A program made the translations under genes and the position numbers. The notes under the pieces are model-generated. The model worked only from the letters and a program-made list of their open reading frames with translations, was not told the origin of the DNA and did not search any database. From NCBI RefSeq assembly GCF_009905435.1, contig NZ_JAAAMT010000009.1, forward strand, positions 1-64,000: 64,000 bases of DNA, written 5' to 3'. The stretch comes from Pseudomonas sp. R5(2019). Its GTDB lineage: Bacteria > Pseudomonadota > Gammaproteobacteria > Pseudomonadales > Pseudomonadaceae. Every line of letters begins with the position of its first letter. The first letter of the stretch is position 1. Shown here piece by piece: positions 38,381-47,565 of this stretch.

Positions 38381-39406
38381 ATGACTGATCGTGCTTTGCT
38401 GCTGGTCAACCTGGGCTCACCGGCGTCTACTGAAGTCGCGGATGTACGCCGTTATCTCGATCAGTTTCTGATGGACCCTTACGTTATCGATTTGCCGTGG
38501 CCGATCCGTCGGTTGCTGGTGTCGCTGATCCTGGTCAAGCGTCCGGCACAATCAGCCCATGCCTATGCCTCTATCTGGTGGGACAAAGGCTCGCCGCTGG
38601 TGGTGCTGACCCAGCGACTTCAACAGGCCATGGCCGAGCACTGGACGCACGGGCCGGTGGAAATGGCCATGCGCTACGGCGAGCCGTCGGTGGAAACTGT
38701 CCTGACCCGGCTGGCCGCCCAGGGCATCACGCAAGTCACCCTTGCGCCGCTGTACCCTCAGTTTGCCGACAGCACCGTAACCACCGTGGTGGAAGAAGCA
38801 AAGCGGGTGATTCGCGAGCACAAGCTGGCGCTACAACTGTCGCTGCTGCCGCCGTTCTATGAAGACCCGGACTATATCGACGCCCTGGTCGCCAGCGCCA
38901 AGCCCTGGCTTGAGCAGCCGTTCGATCATTTGTTGTTGAGTTTTCACGGTTTGCCGGAGCGGCACCTGAAGAAGCTCGACCCCACCGGTGACCATGATTT
39001 TCAGGCTGACAACTGCTGCAAGGGCGCAAGCCAAGCCATGCGGGCGGTGTGTTATCGCGGCCAGTGCCTGCGCACTGCCGAACTGTTTGCCAGGCGCATG
39101 GGTATACCGCAGAGCAAGTGGTCGGTGTCGTTTCAGTCGCGACTGGGGCGGGCGAAGTGGATCGAGCCCTACACCGAAGCGCGCCTGGAAGAACTGGCAG
39201 CCGATGGGGTGAAAAAGCTGATGGTCATGTGCCCGGCGTTTGTCGCCGACTGCATCGAGACGCTGGAAGAAATCGGCGACCGTGGTCGTGAGCAGTTTTG
39301 TGAAGCGGGCGGGGAGGAGTTGGTGCTGGTGCCTTGCCTGAATGATCACCCCGATTGGGTGCAGGCGTTGAAGGGATTGTGTGAACGCGCGCCGTTGATG
39401 ATCTAG
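38381..39406 (+). CDS. hemH: Ferrochelatase
   Basis: 341-residue enzyme inserting iron into protoporphyrin IX, the last step of heme synthesis. The start [11 protein letters not shown], the metal-binding [14 protein letters not shown] with its His near residue 190, and the C-terminal [19 protein letters not shown] with the conserved Glu are all present. AGGA precedes the ATG. It is followed by a REP-like palindrome. Confidence 0.96.
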   Translation: MTDRALLLVNLGSPASTEVADVRRYLDQFLMDPYVIDLPWPIRRLLVSLILVKRPAQSAHAYASIWWDKGSPLVVLTQRLQQAMAEHWTHGPVEMAMRYGEPSVETVLTRLAAQGITQVTLAPLYPQFADSTVTTVVEEAKRVIREHKLALQLSLLPPFYEDPDYIDALVASAKPWLEQPFDHLLLSFHGLPERHLKKLDPTGDHDFQADNCCKGASQAMRAVCYRGQCLRTAELFARRMGIPQSKWSVSFQSRLGRAKWIEPYTEARLEELAADGVKKLMVMCPAFVADCIETLEEIGDRGREQFCEAGGEELVLVPCLNDHPDWVQALKGLCERAPLMI

Positions 39407-39485
39407 TGCTAAAAAGTTCTACTGGCATGGCTTTTGTGGGAAATTCTATGCTCAAGGGCAATTCCCATTACTGAGGCATACCCTC

Positions 39486-39573
39486 TGTGGGAGCGGATTT
39501 ATCCGCGAATAGCTTCACCGCGGTTCGCCTGACACACCGGGCGAGGCTATTCGCGGATAAATCCGCTCCCACA
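39486..39573. repeat. REP-like inverted repeat (TGTGGGAGCGGATTTATCCGCGAAT type)
   Basis: Two near-perfect arms of about 27 nt (TGTGGGAGCGG...GCGAATA and its complement) flank a 34-nt centre. The same arms occur at 50883-50971. This is the common extragenic palindrome of P. fluorescens-like genomes. Confidence 0.85.
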
Positions 39574-39599
39574 AGATTCCCCAGGCCCGGAAGCTGAAA

Positions 39600-40862
39600 T
39601 CAGAGTTCTGGCTCTTTCTTCCAGCTGTCATTCCCCGGCAGCAGCAGGTTCAATGCAATCGCCACGATCGCGCACAGGGCAATGCCCTTGAGCCCGAAAT
39701 CATCCGGCCCGGTGCCTGTGCCGACCAATACCCCGCCGATACCAAACACCAGCGTTACCGACACGATCACCAGATTGCGTGCTTCGCCCAGGTCAATCTT
39801 GTGGCGGATCATGGTGTTCATGCCCACTGCGGCAATCGAGCCAAACAGCAGGCAGAGAATCCCGCCCATCACCGGCACCGGGATGCTTTGCAGCAGCGCA
39901 CCGAACTTGCCGATAAACGCCAGGCTGATGGCAAAGATCGCCGCCCAGGTCATGATTTTCGGGTTGTAGTTCTTGGTCAGCATCACCGCGCCCGTCACCT
40001 CCGCGTAGGTGGTGTTGGGTGGCCCGCCGAACAGGCCGGCGGCGGTGGTGGCAATACCGTCACCCAACAGCGTGCGGTGCAGGCCCGGCTTCTTCAGGTA
40101 GTCACGGCCAGTCACGCTGCCGACCGCAATCACGCCACCGATGTGTTCAATCGCCGGCGCCAGGGCAACCGGGACGATGAACAGAATCGCCTGCCAGTTG
40201 AATTCAGGTGCAGTGAAGTGGGGCAGGGCGATCCAGCTGGCGGCGGCGATTTTTGCCGTGTCCACCACGCCGAAATAAAACGACATGCCAAACCCGACCA
40301 GCACGCCCGAAATGATCGGCACCAGACGGAAGATGCCTTTGCCGAACACCGCCACGATCAAGGTGGTCAGCAGCGCCGGCATGGAAATCATCATGGCGGT
40401 GCGGTACGGGATCAGCTCGGTGCCGTCACCGGCCTTGCCCATGGCCATGTTCGCGGCAATCGGCGCCATTGCCAGGCCAATGGAAATAATCACCGGGCCG
40501 ATCACCACCGGTGGCAGCATGCGGTCGATAAAGCCGGTGCCCTTGATTTTCACCGCCAGGCCCATAAAGGTATAAACGAAACCTGCCGCCATCACCCCGC
40601 CCATGGTCGCGGCCAGGCCGAATTGGCCCTTGGCCAGAATGATCGGGGTAATAAAGGCAAAGCTCGACGCCAGGAACACCGGCACCTGACGGCCCGTGAC
40701 CAGTTGAAACAGCAGAGTCCCTAAACCTGCGGTAAACAGCGCGACGTTCGGGTCCAGACCGGTAATCAGCGGCATCAGTACCAGTGCGCCGAAGGCGACA
40801 AAGAGCATCTGCGCGCCGGAAATGACCTGTCGCCAGAGCGGGTCCTTGAACTCGTCCTGCAT
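39600..40862 (-). CDS. uraA: Uracil permease
   Basis: 420-residue nucleobase:cation symporter-2 protein with about 12-14 membrane segments. Family motifs include QLVTGRQVPVFLASSFAFI, a Glu in FAIEHIGG-like ALAPAIEHIGG (near residue 240) and the PNTTYAEVTGA loop (near 285) that lines the substrate site. It starts 2 nt after the upp stop on the same strand, so uptake of uracil and its conversion to UMP are encoded together. Confidence 0.94.
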   Translation of the reverse strand: MQDEFKDPLWRQVISGAQMLFVAFGALVLMPLITGLDPNVALFTAGLGTLLFQLVTGRQVPVFLASSFAFITPIILAKGQFGLAATMGGVMAAGFVYTFMGLAVKIKGTGFIDRMLPPVVIGPVIISIGLAMAPIAANMAMGKAGDGTELIPYRTAMMISMPALLTTLIVAVFGKGIFRLVPIISGVLVGFGMSFYFGVVDTAKIAAASWIALPHFTAPEFNWQAILFIVPVALAPAIEHIGGVIAVGSVTGRDYLKKPGLHRTLLGDGIATTAAGLFGGPPNTTYAEVTGAVMLTKNYNPKIMTWAAIFAISLAFIGKFGALLQSIPVPVMGGILCLLFGSIAAVGMNTMIRHKIDLGEARNLVIVSVTLVFGIGGVLVGTGTGPDDFGLKGIALCAIVAIALNLLLPGNDSWKKEPEL

Positions 40863-40864
40863 TG

Positions 40865-41503
40865 TCAGGCGTCCTTCTGCTTGGTGCCGAAGATCCTGTC
40901 ACCGGCATCACCCAGGCCCGGGATGATGTAACCATGATCATTGAGGCGCTCGTCGATGGACGCGGTGTAGATGCGCACATCGGGGTGGGCTTTTTCGACC
41001 GCGGCGATGCCTTCGGGCGCGGCGACCAGGACCATTGCACGGATATCCTTGCAGCCGGCTTTTTTCAGCAGGTCGATGGTCGCAACCATGGAGCCGCCGG
41101 TGGCCAGCATCGGGTCAATGATCATTGCCAGGCGCTCGTTGATTTCCGGCACCAGCTTTTCAAGGTAGGTGTGCGCTTCCAGTGTTTCTTCGTTGCGGGC
41201 AACACCGACGGCGCTGACCTTGGCACCCGGGATCAGGCTCAGCACGCCTTCGAGCATGCCGATGCCGGCGCGCAGGATCGGCACCACGGTGATTTTCTTG
41301 CCGGCGATTTTCTCGACCTGGACCGTGCCGCACCAGCCATCGATGTCGTAGCTTTCCAGTGGCAGGTCCTTGGTCGCTTCATACGTCAGCAGCGCTCCGA
41401 CTTCCTGGGCGAGCTCGCGAAAATTCTTGGTGCTGATGTCGGCGCGGCGCATCAGGCCGAGCTTGTGGCGGATCAGCGGGTGGCGGATCTCGAGGGTGGG
41501 CAT
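40865..41503 (-). CDS. upp: Uracil phosphoribosyltransferase
   Basis: 212-residue enzyme forming UMP from uracil and PRPP. The PRPP-binding loop [20 protein letters not shown] is at about residues 127-146, and the uracil-binding end has [16 protein letters not shown]. Length is typical. It is the first gene of the upp-uraA operon, divergent from hpt across 164 nt. Confidence 0.96.
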   Translation of the reverse strand: MPTLEIRHPLIRHKLGLMRRADISTKNFRELAQEVGALLTYEATKDLPLESYDIDGWCGTVQVEKIAGKKITVVPILRAGIGMLEGVLSLIPGAKVSAVGVARNEETLEAHTYLEKLVPEINERLAMIIDPMLATGGSMVATIDLLKKAGCKDIRAMVLVAAPEGIAAVEKAHPDVRIYTASIDERLNDHGYIIPGLGDAGDRIFGTKQKDA

Positions 41504-41667
41504 AGGAAAAGGCTCCGGAAGGCGGGCAAAAAAACGGCGCTAGATTAATCTATTCAGCCATGTGTGTCCTGTGGGCATCATGGACGTTAGTCCAGAAACG
41601 CTTGATCTGATCCGAACGGATGCGTACCTTTGCCCGCTTTTCTTCCACAGCACCCCTGGAGAGCGAC

Positions 41668-42225
41668 ATGTCCGCTGATCTCGAGCACATCCGTCAAGTC
41701 ATGCGAGAGGCCGACTGCCTGTACGCCGAAGCCAAAGTCGAAGCGGCTATCGCCCGTGTTGGCGCCCAGATCAGTGCTGAACTGGCCGAAAGCAACCCGG
41801 TGGTGTTCTGTGTGATGAACGGCGGCCTGATTTTCGCCGGCAAGCTGCTCACGCACCTGCAGTTCCCGCTGGAAGCTTCCTACCTGCACGCTACCCGTTA
41901 TCGCAACGAAACCAGTGGCGGCGAGCTGTTCTGGAAAGCCAAGCCGGAAGTTTCCTTCATTGACCGCGACGTGCTGATCATCGACGACATCCTCGACGAG
42001 GGTCACACCCTGGGCGCCATCATCGATTTCTGCAAGCACGCCGGCGCCCGCGCGGTACATACCGCTGTGTTGATCGACAAGGATCACGACCGCAAGGCGC
42101 GCCCTGACCTCAAGGCCAACTACGTCGGCCTGCCGTGCGTCGACCGCTACATTTTCGGTTACGGCATGGACTACAAAGGCTACTGGCGCAACGCCAATGG
42201 CATCTACGCAGTCAAGGGTCTCTAA
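41668..42225 (+). CDS. hpt: Hypoxanthine-guanine phosphoribosyltransferase
   Basis: 185-residue purine-salvage enzyme. The PRPP loop VLIIDDILDEGHTLGAI lies near residue 105, the FCVMNGGLIFAGKLL segment near 50, and the end has the hinge DYKGYWRNANGIYAVKGL. The start at ATG 41668 follows GGAGAG; an in-frame ATG at 41620 lacks a site. The cupin gene begins 2 nt after its stop. Confidence 0.94.
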   Translation: MSADLEHIRQVMREADCLYAEAKVEAAIARVGAQISAELAESNPVVFCVMNGGLIFAGKLLTHLQFPLEASYLHATRYRNETSGGELFWKAKPEVSFIDRDVLIIDDILDEGHTLGAIIDFCKHAGARAVHTAVLIDKDHDRKARPDLKANYVGLPCVDRYIFGYGMDYKGYWRNANGIYAVKGL

Positions 42226-42227
42226 CC

Positions 42228-42701
42228 ATGAGCCAGCCCGGTTTTCTCGATCAGTCGCTGTTTGCCGAACTGGCTGAAAAGGCCGCGGCCAGTCCGCGCG
42301 GACGTCAGCACCATAACTTCCACCAGATGGAAGAGCCCTGCCACCGCATGGCGGTCGGGCTGCAGCCCGGCACTTATATTCCGCCGCACCGGCATCTGAA
42401 CGCCGACAAGGCGGAAACCTTGATCGTACTGCGGGGTACGCTGGGCCTGTTGATCTTCACTGAAACCGGTGAAGTGGTGGCCAAGCGCGTACTCAAGGCG
42501 GGTGGCGATTGCCTGGGCGTGGATTTGCCTCCCGGCACTTTCCATGGCCTGGTGGTTCTGGAGGCCGACTCGATGATGTTCGAGTGCAAGGCTGGCCCCT
42601 ATCGCCCGGTGGGCGAGGGCGAAATGGCCAGTTGGGCGCCGCGTGAAGGCGAGCCTGGCGTGGCCGAGTATCAGGCCTGGATGCGCGCTCACTTCGACTG
42701 A
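42228..42701 (+). CDS. WbuC-family cupin metalloprotein
   Basis: 157-residue single-domain cupin. The metal-binding pattern is YIPPHRHLNADKAETLIVLRG-type: two His and a Glu near residues 50-63, with the later His in PPGTFHGLVVL near 104. WbuC-like proteins are found in surface-sugar clusters, but this copy is coupled to hpt and its substrate is unknown. It begins 2 nt after hpt. Confidence 0.85.
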   Translation: MSQPGFLDQSLFAELAEKAAASPRGRQHHNFHQMEEPCHRMAVGLQPGTYIPPHRHLNADKAETLIVLRGTLGLLIFTETGEVVAKRVLKAGGDCLGVDLPPGTFHGLVVLEADSMMFECKAGPYRPVGEGEMASWAPREGEPGVAEYQAWMRAHFD

Positions 42702-42765
42702 TGTTGTCCGCTTCACCGATGGCAGGGCCGTGCTAGAGTGCTGAGCCGCTTTCACGGAGCCTGCC

Positions 42766-43248
42766 ATGCGCCTGTTCACCCTGTTGTCGTTATCGCTCGC
42801 CCTGTCACTGACCGCCACGCTCGCCCCGGCAGCGCCCATGCACAGCCAGTTCCTGCCGCCGGACGACCAGAGCTTGCGCGAGGGCAACCCTGAACAGCAG
42901 CAACTGTTGCAGATCACCGATTACAGTGTGGTGGTCGGTAACCAGCGCCAGTCCAACCAACAACCGATTCCGGTGACTTCGCCCTTATTGCTGCGCATGA
43001 AAGGCAAGCCCTTGAACAAAGGCGCCACCGTCAGCCAGGTGTTGATCAGTTTCGACGCCGAAAGCAAAAGCCTGAAAAAACCCCTCTTCGATGACAAAAC
43101 CCGAGTCCTGACCCTCAACTACCCGTTGAGCCAGTACCGGGTGATTCTCGACTTGTTGCGCAACGACACGGTGTACGTGCAGTTCCTCAGTTACGCCAAC
43201 GGCCACGTCTGGGCCGATTTGCACACCGGAGCCGTACGCGCGCGTTGA
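42766..43248 (+). CDS. Exported protein of unknown function
   Basis: 160-residue protein with a signal peptide (about 1-22, ending TLAPA-A). The mature part has no cysteines and no motif I recognise; alternating hydrophobic residues suggest a small beta-rich periplasmic domain (QVLISFDAESKSLKKP, TVYVQFLSYANGHVWADL). It follows the cupin gene after 64 nt on the same strand. Confidence 0.75.
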   Translation: MRLFTLLSLSLALSLTATLAPAAPMHSQFLPPDDQSLREGNPEQQQLLQITDYSVVVGNQRQSNQQPIPVTSPLLLRMKGKPLNKGATVSQVLISFDAESKSLKKPLFDDKTRVLTLNYPLSQYRVILDLLRNDTVYVQFLSYANGHVWADLHTGAVRAR

Positions 43249-43318
43249 GCCTTGTGCCTGCCGGGGGGTAAACTGCCGGCCCGTGAAAATGTCCGCGATC
43301 GTTCAGTTGGAGTCGGCA

Positions 43319-43606
43319 ATGCGTAAAGACAAGAAGCAGGTGATTGGTGATGAGATCGGCGATGCGCAGATCAAGTTGTTCCTCGAGTTCGAACCGGTCG
43401 AGGCCACTTCGCCGTCGCTGCACAAACTGATCAAGGCCTACCGTGGCCTGCGCATCGACGATTTCGAGCGCTTTGTCGGTTTCTTCCTGGAGGCCGGTTA
43501 CGACCTGAATGGCAAGGATGAGCACGGCAATGACTTCGTCGCCATCATCAAAGACCAGCGCAATGCGCCGGAGTACATCGAAATCATTGAAAAAGCCCGT
43601 GGCTGA
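43319..43606 (+). CDS. PA4642-family small protein
   Basis: 95-residue cytoplasmic protein conserved next to mqo in Pseudomonas. It begins with a basic segment (MRKDKKQ) and has an amphipathic helical middle (SLHKLIKAYRGLRIDDFERF) and a GKDEHGNDFVAII end reminiscent of an ankyrin-like turn. Function unknown. The ATG at 43319 follows GGAG; an upstream in-frame ATG at 43283 has no site. It ends at a shared terminator with the convergent mqo. Confidence 0.8.
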   Translation: MRKDKKQVIGDEIGDAQIKLFLEFEPVEATSPSLHKLIKAYRGLRIDDFERFVGFFLEAGYDLNGKDEHGNDFVAIIKDQRNAPEYIEIIEKARG

Positions 43607-43621
43607 TTGATTTCGAGCCAT

Positions 43622-43647
43622 AAAAAACGCCCCGAAGGGCGTTTTTT
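43622..43647. terminator. Bidirectional terminator between the PA4642-like gene and mqo
   Basis: AAAAAACGCCC-CGAA-GGGCGTTTTTT is a perfect stem with A- and T-runs on both sides, placed between convergent genes. Confidence 0.9.
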
Positions 43648-43661
43648 TATGGGCGCGAACC

Positions 43662-45170
43662 TTACGCGTAGTGCTCGGTCGCGCTGTTCTTCTCGACCAG
43701 CTCCAGCATTTCGTCGCTGTGGGTGGTGACCTTCCGGTACAGCGCCGCATCGGCTTCCAGCGCCTTTTCACGGGCCGGGAAGATTTCCTTGAGCTTGGCT
43801 GCCCAAGTGCTGCGGGTTTGTTCGGGGAAGCAGCGCTCGATCAGTTCCAGCATGATAGAGACCGTAACCGATGCACCAGGGGATGCGCCCAGCAGTGCGG
43901 CAAGCGACCCATCCTGGGCGGCCACCAGTTCGGTACCGAACTGCAAGACGCCGCCTTTTTTCGGGTCTTTCTTGATGATCTGCACGCGTTGGCCGGCCAC
44001 TTCCAGGCGCCAGTCTTCTGCCTTGGCCTCTGGGTAGAAGCGACGCAGGGAGTCCAGGCGCTGTTCCATGGACTGGCGCACTTCGCTCATCAGGTAGCGG
44101 GTCAGGTCCATGTTGTCGCGGGCCACGGCCAGCATCGGGCCGATGTTGCTGGCGCGAACGGACAGCGGCAGGTCAAGGAACGAGCCGTGCTTGAGGAACT
44201 TGGTGGTGAAGCCGGCATACGGCCCGAACAGCAGGGACGTCTTGCCATCGACCACGCGGGTGTCCAGGTGCGGCACCGACATGGGCGGCGAGCCGACGGC
44301 GGCCTGGCTGTAGACCTTGGCCTGGTGCTTCTTGACCACTTCCGGGTTGTCGCAGCGCAGCCACTGGCCGCTGACCGGGAAGCCACCAAAGCCCTTGCCT
44401 TCCTCGATGCCTGACAGTTGCAGCAGCGGCAGGGCCGCGCCACCGGCTCCGAGGAACACGAAGCGGGCATCGACGTCACGGCTGTTGCCGGTGTTGACGT
44501 CCTTGATGCTGACCGTCCAGCCATCGCCCTTGCGGGTCAGGCCGGTGACGCGCTTGCAGTACTTGACCTGCGCATCCGGCGCGCTGGCGAGGTGCTTGAG
44601 CAGCTTGTTGGTCAGGGCGCCAAAGTTGACGTCGGTGCCGTTCATCACGCGGGTGGCGGCAATGCGCTGGTCGGCTGGGCGGCCCGGCATCATCAGCGGC
44701 ATCCACTCGGCCATCCTGGCCTTGTCTTCGGTGTATTCCATGTCAGCGAACGCATGGTGCTGCTTGAGCAGCTCAAAGCGCTTCTTCAGGAACGCGATGC
44801 CCTTGTCGCCCTCGACATAGGACAGGTGCGGGACCGGATTGATGAACGAGCGGCACGACCCGAAGGTGTCCTTCTTGGCCAGATAGGCCCAGAGCTGCTT
44901 GGACACTTCGAACTGGGCATTGATGTGCACGGCCTTCTTGATGTCGATGGAACCATCGGCAGCCTGAGGCGTGTAGTTCAACTCACACAGCCCGGCGTGT
45001 CCGGTCCCGGCGTTGTTCCAGGGGTTGGAACTCTCCGCGGCACCCGAGTCCATCAGCTCGATGACTTCCAGCTTGATCGCCGGGTCGAGCTCTTTGAGCA
45101 GTACTGCGAGGGTGGCACTCATGATGCCGGCCCCAACCAATACCACGTCGACTGTTTCGTTCTGCGCCAT
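43662..45170 (-). CDS. mqo: Malate:quinone oxidoreductase
   Basis: 502-residue FAD enzyme at the membrane surface that oxidises malate to oxaloacetate and passes electrons to quinone. The FAD loop [20 protein letters not shown] is at about residues 8-27, followed by [20 protein letters not shown], and the C-terminal FAD motif [19 protein letters not shown]. The start at ATG 45170 follows GGAG. It is monocistronic, with a long non-coding region upstream. Confidence 0.96.
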   Translation of the reverse strand: MAQNETVDVVLVGAGIMSATLAVLLKELDPAIKLEVIELMDSGAAESSNPWNNAGTGHAGLCELNYTPQAADGSIDIKKAVHINAQFEVSKQLWAYLAKKDTFGSCRSFINPVPHLSYVEGDKGIAFLKKRFELLKQHHAFADMEYTEDKARMAEWMPLMMPGRPADQRIAATRVMNGTDVNFGALTNKLLKHLASAPDAQVKYCKRVTGLTRKGDGWTVSIKDVNTGNSRDVDARFVFLGAGGAALPLLQLSGIEEGKGFGGFPVSGQWLRCDNPEVVKKHQAKVYSQAAVGSPPMSVPHLDTRVVDGKTSLLFGPYAGFTTKFLKHGSFLDLPLSVRASNIGPMLAVARDNMDLTRYLMSEVRQSMEQRLDSLRRFYPEAKAEDWRLEVAGQRVQIIKKDPKKGGVLQFGTELVAAQDGSLAALLGASPGASVTVSIMLELIERCFPEQTRSTWAAKLKEIFPAREKALEADAALYRKVTTHSDEMLELVEKNSATEHYA

Positions 45171-46133
45171 TAACGCGTCTCCAAAATCTTTCAGCACCAA
45201 ATTGACAGCATAGGATCCACAGGCCTGCAACGATTGCCGGGTATCCCACAGGTCAGGCTAACGCTCGCCCGCGGACCACCCATGGCCAGGATCGCCATGT
45301 CCGATTCTTCGCAATGTTCTGCAACGTCAGCGGACGCCACCAACCGGGCTTTGCGTTCCCTATGAACGCATTTTGCGACCGGTGCGGCAATTCGACTTAT
45401 GGTCGAGGCATCCGTTTTGCGTAGTGGACAGGCATCAGACTCCCAGGGTGAGTGAGGAATCCATGCAGCGCATAAGGGCTGATCGGGACGCCGAAAAAGC
45501 ATTTACACATGCCAAACTGTTCATTTGCTCGCCACACTCTTGTGAAGTAGTGAATAACCGTTTTTTCACGCTCTTTTGGATACGTGAACCTCAAAAATGG
45601 AGCTGCGCGTGCGCAGATCCGGCAGGTCAGTGCGAGTGGGGAGCGCTGAAAAACAGCGGGCACGCCAGCGTCACATCGCCTGTGTGGGCGGCTCTCTGTG
45701 GGCGGTTCGGAAGTGCTTATGCGGGGCATGAGCGGTGGTGCGAGGCCCGATCAGGAGACGTCCTTATAATCGGGGGGAGATTATAGCGATGAAACGCGCG
45801 GAATTGATCTTAATTAATGGACTTTTATCGCCTGGCGTATCAAGCGGCCAAGGCACGCGACAGGCGGGAGCGTGGCGCAAGGCTCTGGACGCGGGCGTTG
45901 GCGGGTAGAAACGGGTTGAGCCAGTGCGGGCGAATCTCTTCGATTTCGACCCGGCCCAAGCGCATGGCGGGCCTTCCTTCTTCGATTGCCTGCAAGATTA
46001 CCCGACGCCGATGAGATGAAAATGACAGCGGCCTAACGCACGGTTACCACGCGGCGCGGTCCATAGCTGGTGAGGCAGGGCTCTGGCCCGTTATACTGCG
46101 CCCCTGTCAATGCCTATTCCCGGAGAGATGAGC
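45171..46133. other. Long non-coding stretch upstream of mqo
   Basis: About 960 nt with no confident gene apart from a possible 41-codon frame listed separately. It must contain the mqo promoter (minus strand) and that of the YajG-like gene (plus strand). GC-rich sequence near 45600-45790 ends in a TATAATC...GATTATA inverted repeat (45764-45785), which could shape a small RNA end, but nothing was recognised. Confidence 0.4.
45840..45965 (-). CDS. Possible small protein, 41 codons
   Basis: An ATG at 45965 lies six bases after a very good AAGGAAGG site and opens a 41-residue frame beginning MRLGRVEIEEIRPHWLNP, basic towards the end (ARVQSLAPRSRLSRALAA). The frame stays open for about 25 codons before the ATG too. 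There is no recognised family, and the intergenic setting makes it a candidate only. Confidence 0.3.
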   Translation of the reverse strand: MRLGRVEIEEIRPHWLNPFLPANARVQSLAPRSRLSRALAA

Positions 46134-46718
46134 ATGTTGCAACGCCTGTTGTTCGGTTTGATCGCTGTGACCAGTCTGACCCTGGTCGGTTGTGCCCACA
46201 GCCCGCAACAACTTAGCCCGCAACCGAAACTGACGGCCCAACTGGCGCCGGTCGGTCATGGTCAGCCGGTTGTGGTCCGCGTGGTCGATGGCCGCACCTC
46301 GCAAGCCTTGGGCACTCGCGGTGGCCTGTACCCGGAAACCAGCGCCATTACGGTCAGCAGCAAAGACGTGCTGCCCAAGCTGCAGGCCCAGGCCGAGGCC
46401 GCCGTGCGGCTGCTGGGCTTCACCCCGACGCCGAACGCCTACAACGCCCCTCAGTTGACCGTTACCCTGGCAGACTTGAAGTATCAATCGCCCAAGCAAG
46501 GCCTGTATGTGACCGAGGCGACCATCAGCGCCACCTTCCGTGCCGATGTGAACAACGGCGGTCGTCGTTACAGCGGTCGCTACGGCGCGTCCCTGGACCA
46601 GCGCTTCGGCATGGCGCCGAACCAGGAGACCAACACCAAGCTGGTCGGCGATGTCCTCAGCGATGCGCTGACTCGCCTGTTCAAGGACCAGACCATTGGT
46701 CAGGTGCTCGGCCAGTAA
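46134..46718 (+). CDS. YajG-family lipoprotein
   Basis: 194-residue lipoprotein: signal peptide with lipobox LTLVG-C (Cys20) and a YajG-like mature domain (VVVRVVDGRTSQALGTRGG, then VTEATISATFRADVNNGG). Related proteins sit in the outer or inner membrane and have no known activity. The start at ATG 46134 follows GGAGAG at a normal distance; ATG 46128 is too close. A terminator follows. Confidence 0.88.
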   Translation: MLQRLLFGLIAVTSLTLVGCAHSPQQLSPQPKLTAQLAPVGHGQPVVVRVVDGRTSQALGTRGGLYPETSAITVSSKDVLPKLQAQAEAAVRLLGFTPTPNAYNAPQLTVTLADLKYQSPKQGLYVTEATISATFRADVNNGGRRYSGRYGASLDQRFGMAPNQETNTKLVGDVLSDALTRLFKDQTIGQVLGQ

Positions 46719-46736
46719 TCAGCTCGCGCTGACATG

Positions 46737-46773
46737 AAAAGCCCGATGCCGCCCAACGGCATCGGGCTTTTTT
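46737..46773. terminator. Terminator after the YajG-like gene
   Basis: AAAAGCCCGATGCCG and CGGCATCGGGCTTTTTT form a perfect 15-bp stem. It serves the plus-strand gene and also faces the convergent small gene. Confidence 0.9.
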
Positions 46774-46784
46774 CATGGATTCGT

Positions 46785-46991
46785 TCAGGCCGCTTCGCTG
46801 TAGAAGTCGAGCATGCTGATACCCGTATGCAGGTCGACTTCGGGCAAATCGAAATGCTGAAGGCCGCCCAGGGCGCAGTACACCAGCCACTGTCGGTCCT
46901 GAACGTTGATCGACAAGCCGTTGATCAGGTCTTCCTGTTCGTCGCTCGGGGTGATCAGGTAAAGGCGATCCTGGTTCTGTGCATGCAGCAT
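46785..46991 (-). CDS. Small conserved-looking protein of unknown function
   Basis: 68-residue acidic cytoplasmic protein (starts MLHAQNQDRLYLITPSDEQE). The ATG at 46991 is preceded by AGGAGCC, which decides the start over an upstream in-frame one. There is no recognised domain. The coding potential is supported by the ribosome site and by lying between a terminator and a promoter gap. Confidence 0.65.
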   Translation of the reverse strand: MLHAQNQDRLYLITPSDEQEDLINGLSINVQDRQWLVYCALGGLQHFDLPEVDLHTGISMLDFYSEAA

Positions 46992-47171
46992 GACAAGGCT
47001 CCTGTCGGGTCGGGGTGCAATACCTTCGCTTGTCTGGATGACGAGCGTATGACGGCCTGAATTAATCGCTGGCCGGTTCGTCATTGGTCGTATGGCTGCA
47101 GGCTTTTGCGAGCGCATTGCGTAGAATCGGCGCCGCTCGATACGTTTCAGGATTTATGCCGAGGTTTTTCG

Positions 47172-47444
47172 ATGTCGCTGCAAGTGTTGTGGACCCTGTT
47201 CAACGCCCATCCAGCCAAGCTGGTGAACATTCTGGCGCTGCTGTTTGCCTGCCCGGGCGGCTGGCTGCTGCATGCCACGCGCTGCCGCGAACTGCGGGCA
47301 CAGGCCAATCTGGCGGGGCAGGGGGAGTCAGCGGTGGCGCTGCTCGATGCGCCGACCGTGCGCATGAACCGGTTTTTCTACCGTTTCGGGTTTGCGTGCC
47401 TGGGGATGGCACTGCTGGTGTCCTGGATCAGCACCCGCCTCTAA
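47172..47444 (+). CDS. Small two-helix membrane protein
   Basis: 90-residue protein with two hydrophobic helices (about 14-34 and 68-86) and a polar loop between them; both ends are predicted on the same side. No family recognised. The ATG at 47172 is the first that gives the N-terminal MSLQVLWTLFNAHPAK; the region is followed by a REP-like repeat. Confidence 0.65.
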   Translation: MSLQVLWTLFNAHPAKLVNILALLFACPGGWLLHATRCRELRAQANLAGQGESAVALLDAPTVRMNRFFYRFGFACLGMALLVSWISTRL

Positions 47445-47457
47445 ATCTCAAAAGCTC

Positions 47458-47552
47458 GCGGCCAGGCCGGAACGCCGGACCGCCGCTCCTACATGAGACC
47501 GCGTTCTCATGTAGGAGCGGACCTGGCCGCGATGCGGCCCGCAGGGCCGCCC
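47458..47552. repeat. REP-like inverted repeat (GTAGGAGCGG...GGCCGCGATG type)
   Basis: Arms built on GGCCAGG...CCGCTCCTACATGAGA and TCTCATGTAGGAGCGGACCTGGCC face each other around CCGCG. The core TGTAGGAGCGGACC-GGCCGCGATG also occurs at 60850-60978. Confidence 0.75.
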
Positions 47553-47565
47553 AGCGATCTGAAGC

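Noticed and set aside
39486..39573. CRISPR-like repeat
   Set aside because: It is a single inverted pair with no regular spaced direct repeats; it is a REP-type palindrome. No CRISPR array was seen in the window.
45373..45786. A 137-residue plus-strand frame upstream of mqo
   Set aside because: No ribosome site, odd composition with scattered Cys and Trp, and no recognisable domain.
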